64,000 nucleotides of DNA from Pseudomonas sp. p1(2021b). GTDB lineage: Bacteria; Pseudomonadota; Gammaproteobacteria; Pseudomonadales; Pseudomonadaceae. The position numbers and the translations under genes are program-made. The stretch is taken from NCBI RefSeq assembly GCF_020151015.1, contig NZ_CP083747.1, positions 1 through 64,000 on the forward strand. Reading direction: 5' to 3'. Below the pieces are notes generated by a model, which saw nothing but the letters and a program-made list of their open reading frames with translations, made no database searches and was not told where the DNA came from. Below are positions 17,011 to 25,940 of the stretch, piece by piece. The stretch's first letter is position 1, and every line of letters starts with the position of its first letter.

Positions 17011-18255
17011 CAGGCGTTGCAGGGCAATCGCATGAACGCCTGCCGATTTGAATGAGTCCTTTCCCAGCGGGCATCCTGAGCGCCTCTCTACTCAGGATGC
17101 CCTGCAATGTCGCATCACATACCAATCTCCGATGTTCTGGTCGCCATCAATGATCCCCGTCAGCAGGGCAAGATTCGTCACGACCTGGTCGAAACACTGG
17201 TCGTGGCTATCTGCGGCGTGCTTGCCGGCGCTGACACCTTCATCGAAATCGAACTCTGGGCTGAGCAGCGGCTGGACTGGTTCCGCCGTATTCTGAAACT
17301 ACCCCACGGCATTCCCTCACACGACACCTTTGGACGGCTATTCAGCCTGATCGATCCAGAGGAGTTCGAGCAGGCCTTCCGCTGTTGGGTTGCGGCGATC
17401 CTACCGGCCCTTTCTCCGCAAGTGGTTGCCCTAGACGGCAAGACCAGTCGCCGCTCCGGCAAGAAAAACACGGCCCCGTTGCACCTGGTCAGCGCTTTTG
17501 CGGCTGATTCAGGGCTGATTCTCGGGCAGAGGGCGACCTCCCAGAAGTCCAACGAGAAGACCGCCATTCCTGAGCTGCTGGCCACACTGGCGCTTGAGGG
17601 CTGCACCGTGACGATCGATGCCATGGGTACCCAGCCGGACATTGCACAGGCCATTCTCGATCGCGGGGCGCACTATCTGCTGGCCATCAAGGGAAACCAG
17701 CCGAAGCTGGCCGAAGCGATCGATGACTTCGCTGACACCTTTTTGGACGGCGATCCTGCCCGGGTACCCCATGCGCACTTCGAGCATGTCGAGAAGGACC
17801 ATGGCCGGCTGGAGGTTCGTCGCAGCCATGTTTTCGACCAACTCCAGTGCCTGCCACAGCCAGAACGCTGGCCAGGACTGCGCACTTTCGTGATGCTGGA
17901 GTCCGAGCGGACTGTGGGCAACCAGACCAGCCTGGAGCGCCGTTACTACATCAGCAGTCTTGCTCCGGATGCAGAGCGCATCGCACATGCCATCAGGGCG
18001 CACTGGGGCGTGGAGAACCGCGTCCACTGGTGCATGGATGTCATTTTTGGTGACGATCAGATGCGGATCCGAACCGGGCATGCTGCCCACAACATGGCCG
18101 TTCTCAAGCAACTTACATTGAATTTGATCCGGTTGGATCCGGTCAAGCGCAAGGGTGGCATCAAGGCACGAAGGCTGATTGCTGCAACCTCTGATGATTA
18201 TCGGGCTGAACTATTAGGTCTCAGGTGAGCTTCATGCGATTGCCTTGACAGGCGT
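17011..18255 (+). mobile_element. ISAs1-family insertion sequence
   Basis: Inverted ends share GGCAATCGCATGAA: the left end reads CAGGCGTTGCAGGGCAATCG from 17011, and the right end read inward is CGCCTGTCAAGGCAATCGCA from about 18255. One transposase gene lies between. The exact outer base and target duplication are uncertain. Confidence 0.75.
17107..18228 (+). CDS. ISAs1-family transposase
   Basis: The 373-residue DDE transposase starts with the DUF4372-like N-terminal domain (DVLVAINDPRQQGKIRHDLV). The catalytic region VVALDGKTSRRSG, VTIDAMGTQPDIAQAI and HWGVENRVHWCMDVIFGDD matches the ISAs1/IS4-like D, D, E arrangement. The length is full and the frame is intact, so the element is probably active. 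Confidence 0.92.
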   Translation: MSHHIPISDVLVAINDPRQQGKIRHDLVETLVVAICGVLAGADTFIEIELWAEQRLDWFRRILKLPHGIPSHDTFGRLFSLIDPEEFEQAFRCWVAAILPALSPQVVALDGKTSRRSGKKNTAPLHLVSAFAADSGLILGQRATSQKSNEKTAIPELLATLALEGCTVTIDAMGTQPDIAQAILDRGAHYLLAIKGNQPKLAEAIDDFADTFLDGDPARVPHAHFEHVEKDHGRLEVRRSHVFDQLQCLPQPERWPGLRTFVMLESERTVGNQTSLERRYYISSLAPDAERIAHAIRAHWGVENRVHWCMDVIFGDDQMRIRTGHAAHNMAVLKQLTLNLIRLDPVKRKGGIKARRLIAATSDDYRAELLGLR

Positions 18256-18510
18256 TGTTGATTATCATAAAACACTGACACTGTATTATATAATCGTGCT
18301 TTTGTGTTATTTTTTTAATATTTACTGATTACGTACTTGCTTAACCACTCAGTTGCGCTAGAATTAATAGACGCGAAATTTAAATCTCTAATTTTCCAAC
18401 ACTTAGTAAAACCTCGTTTGCCATCCCACTACCATTGTAGGAGCAAATCAGGAGACATAAAAAATTAGCGGTAGCGTGCCTGGCCCTCTAGATAAGTATT
18501 GGAGACTGTA
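18256..18510. other. AT-rich gap upstream of msrB
   Basis: About 250 bp of AT-rich sequence with TATATAATCG at about 18287. It could hold a promoter for msrB-msrA, but no clear -35/-10 pair can be fixed. Confidence 0.35.
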
Positions 18511-18954
18511 ATGAAGTTTGAAAAGTCACAGACAGCAATCGACCACCTGACTCCCGAGCAACACCGAATTACCCAGGAGGCGGGCACCGAAAGGCCCTTC
18601 ACGGGCGAGTACAACGACAACAAGGAGCCTGGCATCTACGTCGACATAGTGTCGGGAGAGCCACTGTTCGCTTCGACGGACAAGTTCGATTCGGGTACTG
18701 GCTGGCCCAGCTTCACCAAGCCGATCGTTTCGGCAAACGTGAACGAGGTGCGGGACAGCGCACACGGCATGGTCCGGACGGAGGTCAGGTCAGTACACGC
18801 AGACAGTCATCTCGGCCATGTGTTCCCCGATGGTCCTTCCGACCGCGGCGGTCTGCGGTACTGCATCAACTCAGCGTCCCTTCGCTTCATCCCGCGCGAC
18901 GAGATGGAGTCCGAGGGATACGGTGAATATCTCGATCAAGTAGAGGAGGCTTAA
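18511..18954 (+). CDS. msrB: Peptide-methionine (R)-S-oxide reductase MsrB
   Basis: The 147-residue enzyme reduces methionine-R-sulfoxide in proteins. The family signature is visible: [34 protein letters not shown] and the catalytic cysteine in [13 protein letters not shown]. The usual pair of CxxC zinc-binding motifs is absent (YVDIVSG in place of YxCxxCG), so it is a zinc-free MsrB. GGAG lies 6 bp before the chosen ATG; the frame is open four codons further. msrA begins 1 bp after the stop codon, so the two form an operon covering both sulfoxide epimers. Confidence 0.93.
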   Translation: MKFEKSQTAIDHLTPEQHRITQEAGTERPFTGEYNDNKEPGIYVDIVSGEPLFASTDKFDSGTGWPSFTKPIVSANVNEVRDSAHGMVRTEVRSVHADSHLGHVFPDGPSDRGGLRYCINSASLRFIPRDEMESEGYGEYLDQVEEA

Positions 18955-18955
18955 C

Positions 18956-19495
18956 ATGCATCAGCGCGCTGTTCTCGCAGGAGGATGTTTCTGGGGCATG
19001 CAGGATCTGATCCGCAAGCGGCCCGGCATCATCTCGACCCGTGTGGGTTACACGGGCGGCGATATTCCGAACGCCACGTATCGTAATCACGGCACGCATG
19101 CCGAGGGGATCGAGATTGTCTTCGACCCGACAGTGACGAGCTACCGGAACATCCTGGAATTCTTCTTCCAGATCCACGATCCGACGACGCTGAACCGCCA
19201 GGGCAATGATCGTGGGCTCTCCTACCGGTCGGGCATCTATTATGTCGACGAGGAGCAGAAGCGCGTCGCCGAGGATACGATCGCCGATGTGGATGCCTCG
19301 GGGCTGTGGGATGGCAAAGTGGTGACCGAGGTCCAGCCGGTCGGCGAGTTCTGGGAGGCCGAGCCCGATCACCAGGATTATCTGGAGAAGCGCCCGGGCG
19401 GCTACACCTGCCACTTCGTCCGTCCCGGCTGGGTGCTTCCGAAGCGCCAAAAGGTTGACGACGTACAGCCAGCGGCCGGGACCGCGGCGGAATAG
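18956..19495 (+). CDS. msrA: Peptide-methionine (S)-S-oxide reductase MsrA
   Basis: The 179-residue enzyme reduces methionine-S-sulfoxide. The catalytic motif [10 protein letters not shown] has C11, and [18 protein letters not shown] and [15 protein letters not shown] complete the family signature. It has no signal peptide, so it acts in the cytoplasm. It is co-transcribed with msrB. Codon usage is unlike the flanking transposases and resembles alphaproteobacterial genes. Confidence 0.93.
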   Translation: MHQRAVLAGGCFWGMQDLIRKRPGIISTRVGYTGGDIPNATYRNHGTHAEGIEIVFDPTVTSYRNILEFFFQIHDPTTLNRQGNDRGLSYRSGIYYVDEEQKRVAEDTIADVDASGLWDGKVVTEVQPVGEFWEAEPDHQDYLEKRPGGYTCHFVRPGWVLPKRQKVDDVQPAAGTAAE

Positions 19496-19635
19496 GCTTC
19501 ACTGCCGTTGCCACTGCGCCGATCCGGTCCGCAATCTTCGTGACCGCGTCGTTCAGCGACGCGGTCATCGAACCCTACTTCAGAGTGACGGCTCGTTCCA
19601 GTCAGTCGCCATCGCAACACCAGGATCGCAGATTT

Positions 19636-20340
19636 ATGCCAGACCTCTCGTCCTTTCCGATCACGCAGCGCTGGCCGGCATCTCATCCCGATCGCCTGCA
19701 ACTCTACGCAGCCCCTACGCCCAATGGCGTCAAGGTCTCGATCATGCTTGAGGAGACTGGCCTGGCGTACGAGCCCCACCTGATCGACATCTCGAACAAC
19801 GAGTCGAAGGATCCGGCGTTCGTGTCGCTGAACCCGAACGGACGCATACCGGCGATCATCGATCCGGCTGGCCCTGACGGTAGACCCATCGCCTTATGGG
19901 AATCCGGTGCGATCCTCCTCTATCTGGCCGACAAGACGGGTCAGTTCATCTCCACCGAACCAGGCCAGCGTTACGAGACCCTAGCGTGGGTGTTCTTTCA
20001 GATGTCGGCCATCGGGCCGATGTTCGGTCAGCTCGGCTTCTTCCTGCGATTTGGCGGCAAGGACTATGAGGACAAGCGGCCGCAACAGCGCTTTATCGAC
20101 GAATCCACGCGTCTGCTGGGGATTCTGGATCGCCGGCTGGAAGGCCGCGACTGGATCGTCGACGACTATTCGATCGCGGACATCGCGACGCTCGGCTGGG
20201 TGAATGCGCTGGTGGAATTCTACGCTGCGGGTGACATCCTTGGCCTCAGCAGCTTTTCGAACGTCCGCGCATGGCTTGGACGCGGGCTGGCTCGACCGGC
20301 CGTCCAGCGTGGCCTCCACATTCCCGCGAGGCCAGCATGA
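19636..20340 (+). CDS. Glutathione S-transferase (YghU/Ure2p-like)
   Basis: The 234-residue protein has an N-terminal thioredoxin-fold GST domain (about 17-105, with LYAAPTPNGVKVSIMLEETG and the glutathione-contact motif ESGAILLYLADKTG). The C-terminal helical domain follows (RRLEGRDWIVDDYSIADIAT). It belongs to the group that includes YghU and YfcG, some of which act as disulfide-bond reductases. The chosen ATG (MPDLSSF) avoids a 32-codon upstream extension without family similarity. It overlaps corA by 3 bp. Confidence 0.88.
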   Translation: MPDLSSFPITQRWPASHPDRLQLYAAPTPNGVKVSIMLEETGLAYEPHLIDISNNESKDPAFVSLNPNGRIPAIIDPAGPDGRPIALWESGAILLYLADKTGQFISTEPGQRYETLAWVFFQMSAIGPMFGQLGFFLRFGGKDYEDKRPQQRFIDESTRLLGILDRRLEGRDWIVDDYSIADIATLGWVNALVEFYAAGDILGLSSFSNVRAWLGRGLARPAVQRGLHIPARPA

Positions 20341-21305
20341 GCATCATCGCCGCCTATTATTACAACGAAGGCAAGCGAGTTCGCGAAATCGCGCTCGATG
20401 AGCACGTCAAGTTGGGCGAGAGTCGCTCGGGCTTCTGCTGGATCGCGCTTAGCGAACCCACCCCCGAGGAACTACTCGCGATCCAAAGGACATATAATCT
20501 TCATCCGTTGGCGATCGACAACGCGATGCACCCGCTGTGCCCGCCCAAGCTCGAGGTCTACAACGATGAGTTGTACGTCGTCGCGCAGACCGCCGAGCTG
20601 GTCGGCGACCGGATCAGCTACGGCAAGATGGCGATCTTCACCGGTCACAATCACCTTATCACCGTGCGGCACGGCAATGCCGGAGCGCTGGGCAAACTTC
20701 GGGAGCAACTCGAGGCATCGCCGACGCAGTTCGGCAAGGGTGTCGACTATGTGCTGCACGCGATCTTGCATCGCGTGGTCGACCAGTATCTGCCCATCTT
20801 CGAAATGATCGAGGACGACGTCCTGGCGATGGAGCGACGGTCGCTGCACGATTTCCTCGGGCCAGAAGAGGTGGCGCGAATCTTCGAACTAAGGTCCGAA
20901 CTCACGCGGTTCCAGCGCACGCTCGGGGCTATGGCCGAGCTGGTGCGAAAGCTCGTTCGCGGCCACTTTCCCTGCATCAGCGCCGAAATGACACCATATT
21001 TCCACGACGTCGCGGACCATGTCCACCGCGTGCAGTCCATGGTCGACGGCCTCCTGCTTGTCCTGTCCACGGTCTTTGAGGCCAGCAGCCTTCTTGAAGC
21101 GCAAAGGACGGGGGTGATCACCCGCCAGCTGGCGGCTTGGGCGGCAATACTGGCAGTCCCGACGGCGATCGCTGGAATATACGGCATGAACTTTAAGCAC
21201 ATGCCGGAGCTGGACACGGCCTACGGATACTTTGTCGTGCTCGGAGTGATAGCGATATCGTGCGTTTTCCTATTTGTGCGCTTCAAGAAGGCTAAGTGGC
21301 TGTGA
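20337..21305 (+). CDS. CorA-family magnesium/divalent-metal channel
   Basis: The 322-residue protein has the long soluble alpha/beta and coiled-coil domain followed by two C-terminal membrane helices. The defining GMN motif is in IYGMNFKHMPE between them. A cytoplasmic C-terminus KKAKWL follows helix 2. Family members carry Mg2+, Co2+ or Ni2+ (some ZntB-like members export Zn2+). The start ATG overlaps the GST stop codon (ATGA), indicating translational coupling. Confidence 0.9.
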   Translation: MSIIAAYYYNEGKRVREIALDEHVKLGESRSGFCWIALSEPTPEELLAIQRTYNLHPLAIDNAMHPLCPPKLEVYNDELYVVAQTAELVGDRISYGKMAIFTGHNHLITVRHGNAGALGKLREQLEASPTQFGKGVDYVLHAILHRVVDQYLPIFEMIEDDVLAMERRSLHDFLGPEEVARIFELRSELTRFQRTLGAMAELVRKLVRGHFPCISAEMTPYFHDVADHVHRVQSMVDGLLLVLSTVFEASSLLEAQRTGVITRQLAAWAAILAVPTAIAGIYGMNFKHMPELDTAYGYFVVLGVIAISCVFLFVRFKKAKWL

Positions 21306-21581
21306 ATACTGCCCATCGTTTTCTTCGCCGTCATCTGACGGTTACAGCGGGCCTTATACGGAAGCTTGTCCAATCCAACTCAAGATGAAGGTGCGTCCAT
21401 GACATAGCAGCTGACCGACGCTCTACAAGCAGTTCAGTCCTTCATCGCCAAGGGCTAAGACCGCGAATAGCGCGTCAAGGACAGCAATCTCGTCGATCTC
21501 GAGCCAGGATCAACCATCGGTCCGTGCGGCATCTGCGTCGACGCGGCGTTTTGATCTTGCCCAGCAGCCGTGGACACGGGT

Positions 21582-22480
21582 TTAAGCACACATCCTGGCC
21601 TCGAAGGCCTCTGGGCTGATGTGCCCCAGCGTGCTGTGTCGCCGCTGGCGGTTGTAATCGGTTTCGACGTATTCAAACACGGTTTCACGCATCTGGGCGC
21701 GGCTCGTGAAGCGCTCGCCGTGGATGCACTCGACCTTCAGGCTGTGGAAGAAGCTCTCTGCACAGGCATTGTCGTAGCAGTTGCCTTTGGCGCTCATGCT
21801 GCATCGCAAGTGATGGGCGCGGATCAGCTCCTGGTAAGCCGCTGAGCAGTACTGGCTGCCGCGGTCGCTATGCACGATCACGTCATTAGGCTGCCTGCGT
21901 CGCCACAGCGCCATGTGCAAGGCATCGCAAACCAAGTCGGCCGTCATGCGCTCGTTCATGGCCCAGCCGATCACCATCCGTGAATATAGATCGATGACCA
22001 CTGCCAGATACAGCCAGCCTTCCTCTGTATGCAGGTAGGTGATGTCACCCACCCATTTCTGATTTGGCGCAGATGCCTTGAAATCCTGCTTGAGCAAGTT
22101 CTCTGCCACTGGCAGGGAGTGCTGAGAATTGGTCGTGGCCTTGAACTTCTTGGCGGCCTTGGCACGCAGTCCTTGCCGTTGCATCGAGGCGGCTACCGTC
22201 TTGCGATTGCAGGGTAGGCCGGCTTCCCGCAGGTCGTGGCACAGCCGTGGAGCCCCGCTGCGGCCCTTGCATGCGCTGTATGCCTGAGCGACCTGCCGAT
22301 CCAGTTCGGCTCTTCGCCGCTGGCGCATTGACGGCCTGCGAGAGCACCAAGCGTAGTAACCGCTGCGGGCAACGCCCAACACGCGACACATGGCCTGGAT
22401 CGAGAAATGCGCGGTATGAGTCCTCATGAAGGCGTACTTCACTTGAGGCTCTTGGCAAAGTACGCGGCGGCCTTTTTTAC
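21582..22480 (-). CDS. IS3-family transposase OrfB (made by -1 frameshift as OrfAB)
   Basis: From the A-AAA-AAG slippery site at 22472-22478 the frame continues [12 protein letters not shown] into an HTH_21 domain and the rve integrase core. The core has [20 protein letters not shown] (first D), [14 protein letters not shown] (second D) and [15 protein letters not shown] (E). The end [19 protein letters not shown] is the family signature. An internal ATG at 22427 could also start OrfB alone. Confidence 0.9.
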
Positions 22481-22738
22481 GATGGTCAGCTCCTCGGCGT
22501 GCTCGGCCAACAGCCGCTTGAGTCGGGCATTCTCGTCGGCCAGCGACTGCTCGCGCTCGCTGCCGGCCTGAGTCTGGTGCTTCTTGCTCCGCCAGCCGTA
22601 GAGCTGGGAAGCATGCAGGCCGAGCTGTTCGGCAGCCTTGCTGACGCCAATGCGCTCGGCCAAAGCCAGCGCTTCGTCCTTGTAGGCTTGGGAATGGCGG
22701 GTGCGGGTCTGTTTCATTGGGGTTGCTTGTCTTGCCAT
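22439..22738 (-). CDS. IS3-family OrfA
   Basis: The 99-residue protein has an N-terminal HTH_Tnp_1 domain ([19 protein letters not shown], then [19 protein letters not shown]) and a C-terminal leucine-zipper-like helix ([19 protein letters not shown]). A GAGGTG ribosome-binding site precedes the ATG. It ends shortly after the slippery site that produces the OrfAB fusion transposase. Confidence 0.9.
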   Translation of the reverse strand: MARQATPMKQTRTRHSQAYKDEALALAERIGVSKAAEQLGLHASQLYGWRSKKHQTQAGSEREQSLADENARLKRLLAEHAEELTIVKKAAAYFAKSLK

Positions 22739-23001
22739 GATTCACCTCGTTGCAGTTTATCGCTTAACGGGGTGTCCACTGGGACTGGGCAAGATCATTT
22801 CGCCTCGGAAGCGGTGATGATGGCGATAACGCCTCCACCCTCTACGCGATCACCGATCCGGCGACCGAGCATAAGGGCCTGTTGATCGACGTGTTCGATG
22901 AAATCTGCTACCGCGACCCAGTTCAAGAGTCGGGACCTCAATGTAGAAGAAGTTGACTAACGAGCATTCGCGTCATCCGATCAAGCAAGCTGGAGACATT
23001 T

Positions 23002-24015
23002 ATGAAAGCCATTGGTTACAAGGTTCCGGGACCCATCGCCGCGGATGCCGCGCTGGTCGACATCAATCTGCCTCGGTCTGTCGCTGCAGGATACGATATC
23101 CTGGTTGAGGTGAAGGCCGTCTCGGTCAACCCGGTCGACTACAAGGTCCGCAACAGCACGCCGCCGGCAGATGGCGATTGGAAGGTGCTGGGATGGGATG
23201 CCGCCGGGATTGTGCGCGAGGTCGGCCCCGACGTCACGCAGTTCGAGTTAGGCGACGAGGTCTATTATGCCGGATCGATCACACGGCCCGGTACCAATGC
23301 GGAGTTCCATCTCGTCGACGCCCGGATTGTCGGTCACAAACCTGCGTCGCTCTCCTGGGCGGAAGCGGCGGCGCTGCCGCTGACGACGTTGACGGCCTGG
23401 GAGGCGATGTTCGACCGCCTGGACGTGGCGAAGCCCGTACCCGGTGCGGCGGAGGCGATCCTCATCATCGGTGGCGCGGGCGGGGTTGGGTCGATCGCCG
23501 TCCAGATCGCGCGACAGCGCACGGACCTCACCGTCATCGCCACAGCCTCTCGACCGGAAACCCAAGAGTGGGTAAGAGGGCTTGGAGCTCACCACGTCAT
23601 CGACCATTCTCGTCCGCTCGCGCCACAGATCGCCGAACTCGGCATCGGTGCTCCCGCTTTCGTCTTTTCGACCACACATACCGAGCAACATGTCGCCGAC
23701 ATCGCCGAACTGATCGCCCCACAAGGACGGTTCGGACTGATCGACGATCCCAAGGCATTCGATATCATGGTTTTCAAGCGCAAGGCGGTGTCGATCCACC
23801 ACGAGCTGATGTTCACGCGGTCGATCTACGGCACGCCCGACATGAATGAGCAGGGCGAGATTCTGGATGCGATGGCAGCGCTGGTTGACGACGGCAAAAT
23901 CCGCACGACGCTGACCCGGCGACTGTCGCCGATCAATGCCGCCAATCTGAAGACGGTGCATGCACTGATCGAAAGTGGCGCGGCTAAAGGCAAGATCGTC
24001 CTCGAAGGCTTCTAA
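23002..24015 (+). CDS. Zinc-independent MDR oxidoreductase (quinone reductase-like)
   Basis: The 337-residue medium-chain dehydrogenase has an N-terminal GroES-like domain (about 30-120, with NPVDYKVRNSTPP). The nucleotide-binding Rossmann domain contains ILIIGGAGGVGSIAVQIARQ. The catalytic-zinc cysteine/histidine set is absent, which places it with the ZADH/quinone oxidoreductases that reduce quinones or enones with NADPH. It follows the pseudogene by about 40 bp and precedes a GlcG-like gene, in a run of stress-related genes. Confidence 0.87.
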   Translation: MKAIGYKVPGPIAADAALVDINLPRSVAAGYDILVEVKAVSVNPVDYKVRNSTPPADGDWKVLGWDAAGIVREVGPDVTQFELGDEVYYAGSITRPGTNAEFHLVDARIVGHKPASLSWAEAAALPLTTLTAWEAMFDRLDVAKPVPGAAEAILIIGGAGGVGSIAVQIARQRTDLTVIATASRPETQEWVRGLGAHHVIDHSRPLAPQIAELGIGAPAFVFSTTHTEQHVADIAELIAPQGRFGLIDDPKAFDIMVFKRKAVSIHHELMFTRSIYGTPDMNEQGEILDAMAALVDDGKIRTTLTRRLSPINAANLKTVHALIESGAAKGKIVLEGF

Positions 24016-24087
24016 CGACCGCGATCGCCAAACATCTTGTCCAACCTCAAAAAGCCGAACGGGTTATGCCCCAGCGATGAGAATCCC

Positions 24088-24519
24088 ATGACCAAATCTA
24101 TTGCCACCGCCTCGATCAACCGCGAAACCGCAGTCGCCCTCATCGACGCGGCGCTCGCTGCGGCCCGTGCCATCGGCATCCCGGCTGCCGTCGCCGTCGT
24201 CGACGCCACCGGTAACCTGCGCGCGTTCGAGCGCACCGACGATGCGCCGTTCCTTACCGTCGATGTTGCCATCGACAAGGCCTGGAGTTCCGCCTCGTTT
24301 GGGTTCCCGACCCATGTCTGGAACGACTATGTGACCAACGATCCAAAAGTGGCGCCGCTAGCCTATCGCCCTCGGATGGTCGCTGTCGGCGGCGGTTATC
24401 CGATTCTGGAGGATGGGAAGTTGATCGGCGGCATAGGCATCTCCGGAGGCAACTATCAGCAGGATCAGGATGCGTGCGTCGAGGCACTCATGAAAATCGG
24501 GTTCCAGTTGCCAGCCTGA
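24088..24519 (+). CDS. GlcG/HbpS-family protein
   Basis: The 143-residue single-domain protein (DUF336) has the pattern AVALIDAALAAARAIGIPAA, VAVVDATGNLRAFERTDDA and GKLIGGIGISGG, typical of GlcG and the heme-binding sensor HbpS. Members bind heme, cobalamin or other small ligands, and many accompany oxidative-stress or glycolate genes. The start was set at MTKSIATA, where GATGAGAA lies upstream; a 17-codon extension is open but atypical. It lies 72 bp after the MDR gene on the same strand. Confidence 0.85.
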   Translation: MTKSIATASINRETAVALIDAALAAARAIGIPAAVAVVDATGNLRAFERTDDAPFLTVDVAIDKAWSSASFGFPTHVWNDYVTNDPKVAPLAYRPRMVAVGGGYPILEDGKLIGGIGISGGNYQQDQDACVEALMKIGFQLPA

Positions 24520-24577
24520 CGACTGTGAGGCCATCACCGGTGGTAATGGCCAACAGATCCAACCTTTGAGAGGCCTA

Positions 24578-24871
24578 ATGATGGAAGCGTTCGTCGTCTT
24601 TACGCGGGAAGAAACCAGCGACCCACATGCACTCGCAACCTATTCTGCAGGCGTCGGACCATCGTTCGATGGTCACGACGTTACCTTTCTCGCCGCTTAT
24701 GGCGCGATCCAGCATTTGGAGGGGCCGCCCATCGAAGGGGCCGTAATCTTGCGTTTCCCGACGATGCAGGCCGCTCGCGACTGGTATGACAGTCCCGCCT
24801 ACCAAACCATCGCTGCTCAACGCTTTGCCGGTTCCCGTTACCGCGCCTTTATCATTGAAGGGCGGCGGTGA
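24578..24871 (+). CDS. DUF1330 family protein
   Basis: The 97-residue dimeric ferredoxin-like-fold protein shows the family pattern VVFTREETSDPHALATYSA, EGPPIEGAVILRFPT and ARDWYDSPAYQTIAAQR. The function of DUF1330 is unknown. GAGAGG precedes the first of two adjacent ATGs. It is probably the last gene of the MDR-GlcG-DUF1330 group. Confidence 0.85.
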   Translation: MMEAFVVFTREETSDPHALATYSAGVGPSFDGHDVTFLAAYGAIQHLEGPPIEGAVILRFPTMQAARDWYDSPAYQTIAAQRFAGSRYRAFIIEGRR

Positions 24872-25065
24872 CATACCGACAGAAGCACTTCGGCGCTGAC
24901 CACGAGGTATCGGCGTGTGAACTCGCATCTTGGGAATCTGTGGGGGGGACCAAGACAGCGGCGCTAGGGGCTCATATCGTCGATCGGATCAGAGAGTTGC
25001 TCGGCGAGAATGGGTTATCTATTGCCGAGCTGACGGAGCGGAGCCGCCCTCTCCCAACGGATTGA
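24868..25065 (+). CDS. Short uncharacterised frame, possibly an HTH remnant
   Basis: The 65-residue frame starts at GTG overlapping the DUF1330 stop. Its end, AAVGAHIVDRIRELL-like in pattern (ALGAHIVDRIRELLGENG), then LSIAELTERS, resembles the first two helices of an XRE repressor, cut off soon after. It could be a 5' fragment of a regulator or chance. Confidence 0.3.
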   Translation: MTYRQKHFGADHEVSACELASWESVGGTKTAALGAHIVDRIRELLGENGLSIAELTERSRPLPTD

Positions 25066-25196
25066 TTCAATCGTTGACGCTCCTCCTATCCGGATCCGGG
25101 TTTTCGCACGCTGATCAACAGAGTTACAGCGCGCAACGCCTGTAGTGGGCATCAGGGGATGGGTGGCAATCAGGATGATTGCCCACCTTCCAACGA

Positions 25197-25667
25197 TTAA
25201 CCTTGCTCAAGTTGCTTCACTAGTCGCTCCGCGTCGAGATGGAAGTCCGAGAAAACAATGCTACCGCCAGCGTCGATAACCGTAAACCACGGAGTTCCTC
25301 GTGTGCGGTAGTCTTCCATGAAGGTTGGAAACGGCGAGCCGGTCGGTTGCTCGTCGTGACCGAAAACGATAGGAAGCTCATACTTGAGCTGGTTCACGCG
25401 CAACTTCTCGAAGGTATTCTCATGCGTTCCTTCGAAGACGGTCTGGATCACTGCGAACCCCACGTCTTTTGAGCTCAACGCTGCATGCAACTTTTGTAGC
25501 GTCGGAAACCCATGCAAATGGCAACCTTGGCACCAATGCTGGAAGGCAAACAAGATTTTCGGGCCGGGCCCGATATCTGACAGTTTGAACGGCGCGATAC
25601 TTTCCCCATCTTTGCCAATCCATTTTTGCACCCGCAGCTCAGGCGCTTGTCGTTCGATCTCGTTCAT
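25197..25667 (-). CDS. Thioredoxin-fold redoxin (AhpC/TSA-TlpA-like)
   Basis: The 156-residue protein has the redox motif WCQGCHLHGFPTLQKL and the downstream cis-proline region RGTPWFTVIDAGGSIVFS. The CxxC pair is CQGC. It has no signal peptide, so it is cytoplasmic. The arrangement fits a TlpA/ResA-type reductase or redoxin family peroxidase that uses a resolving cysteine. GGAGG lies 6 bp before the chosen ATG (MNEIERQ). It reads opposite to the preceding genes. Confidence 0.82.
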   Translation of the reverse strand: MNEIERQAPELRVQKWIGKDGESIAPFKLSDIGPGPKILFAFQHWCQGCHLHGFPTLQKLHAALSSKDVGFAVIQTVFEGTHENTFEKLRVNQLKYELPIVFGHDEQPTGSPFPTFMEDYRTRGTPWFTVIDAGGSIVFSDFHLDAERLVKQLEQG

Positions 25668-25694
25668 CTGATCCTCCAACCCCGATACAGAAGC

Positions 25695-25940
25695 TTAGTG
25701 GATGATCGCGCGTCGCGACGGTGCGCGAACGTCCGACCTTATTTTCCCTATTTCCTGAAGCCAGAATAGATCAGATCGACATTTCGTCCTTAATATACTC
25801 AAGCTGCCGGCGAGCGCGAACTGGGCAACCATGCGCTGGTGAGCCTTGAGCTTTGCACGCTGCCCATCCGTTTGAGAGCGAACCTGCAACTTCCGCTCCG
25901 CATACCGCAGATCAGCGTACGCAGCCTTGGGGTTATCTAC
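25695..25940 (-). pseudogene. Unidentified gene, 5' end removed by IS30 copy 2
   Basis: The frame enters from the IS30 left end. It reads VDNPKAAYADLRYAERKLQV, then RSQTDGQRAKLKAHQRMVAQ and ends DVRAPSRRAIIH. It is basic and helical with no recognised domain. It lies immediately upstream of the redoxin gene on the same strand, so it may have been the first gene of that unit. Confidence 0.4.

Larger units (their letters stand above)
21552..22797 (-). mobile_element. IS3-family insertion sequence, complete
   Basis: The 1246-bp element is bounded by TGATCTTGCCCAG and its complement, with a second matched block TGGACAC inside. It is flanked by a 3-bp direct repeat TTT (21549-21551, 22798-22800), the size usual for IS3. 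It carries orfA and orfB with a slippery heptamer. Confidence 0.88.
21398..22960 (+). pseudogene. Uncharacterised gene interrupted by IS3, with three in-frame stops
   Basis: Before the IS a frame reads MT*QLTDALQAVQSFIAKG, then *DRE*RVKDSNLVDLEPG and STIGPCGICVDAAF. The three stops are TAG, TAA and TAG. Removing the IS (21552-22797) and one TTT duplication joins it in frame to RLGSGDDGDNASTLYAITD, then PATEHKGLLIDVFDEICYRD and a stop near 22957. This gives a roughly 110-residue protein of unknown family with a CGIC pair. All stops could arise by C-to-T change from CAG or CAA. Confidence 0.6.
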
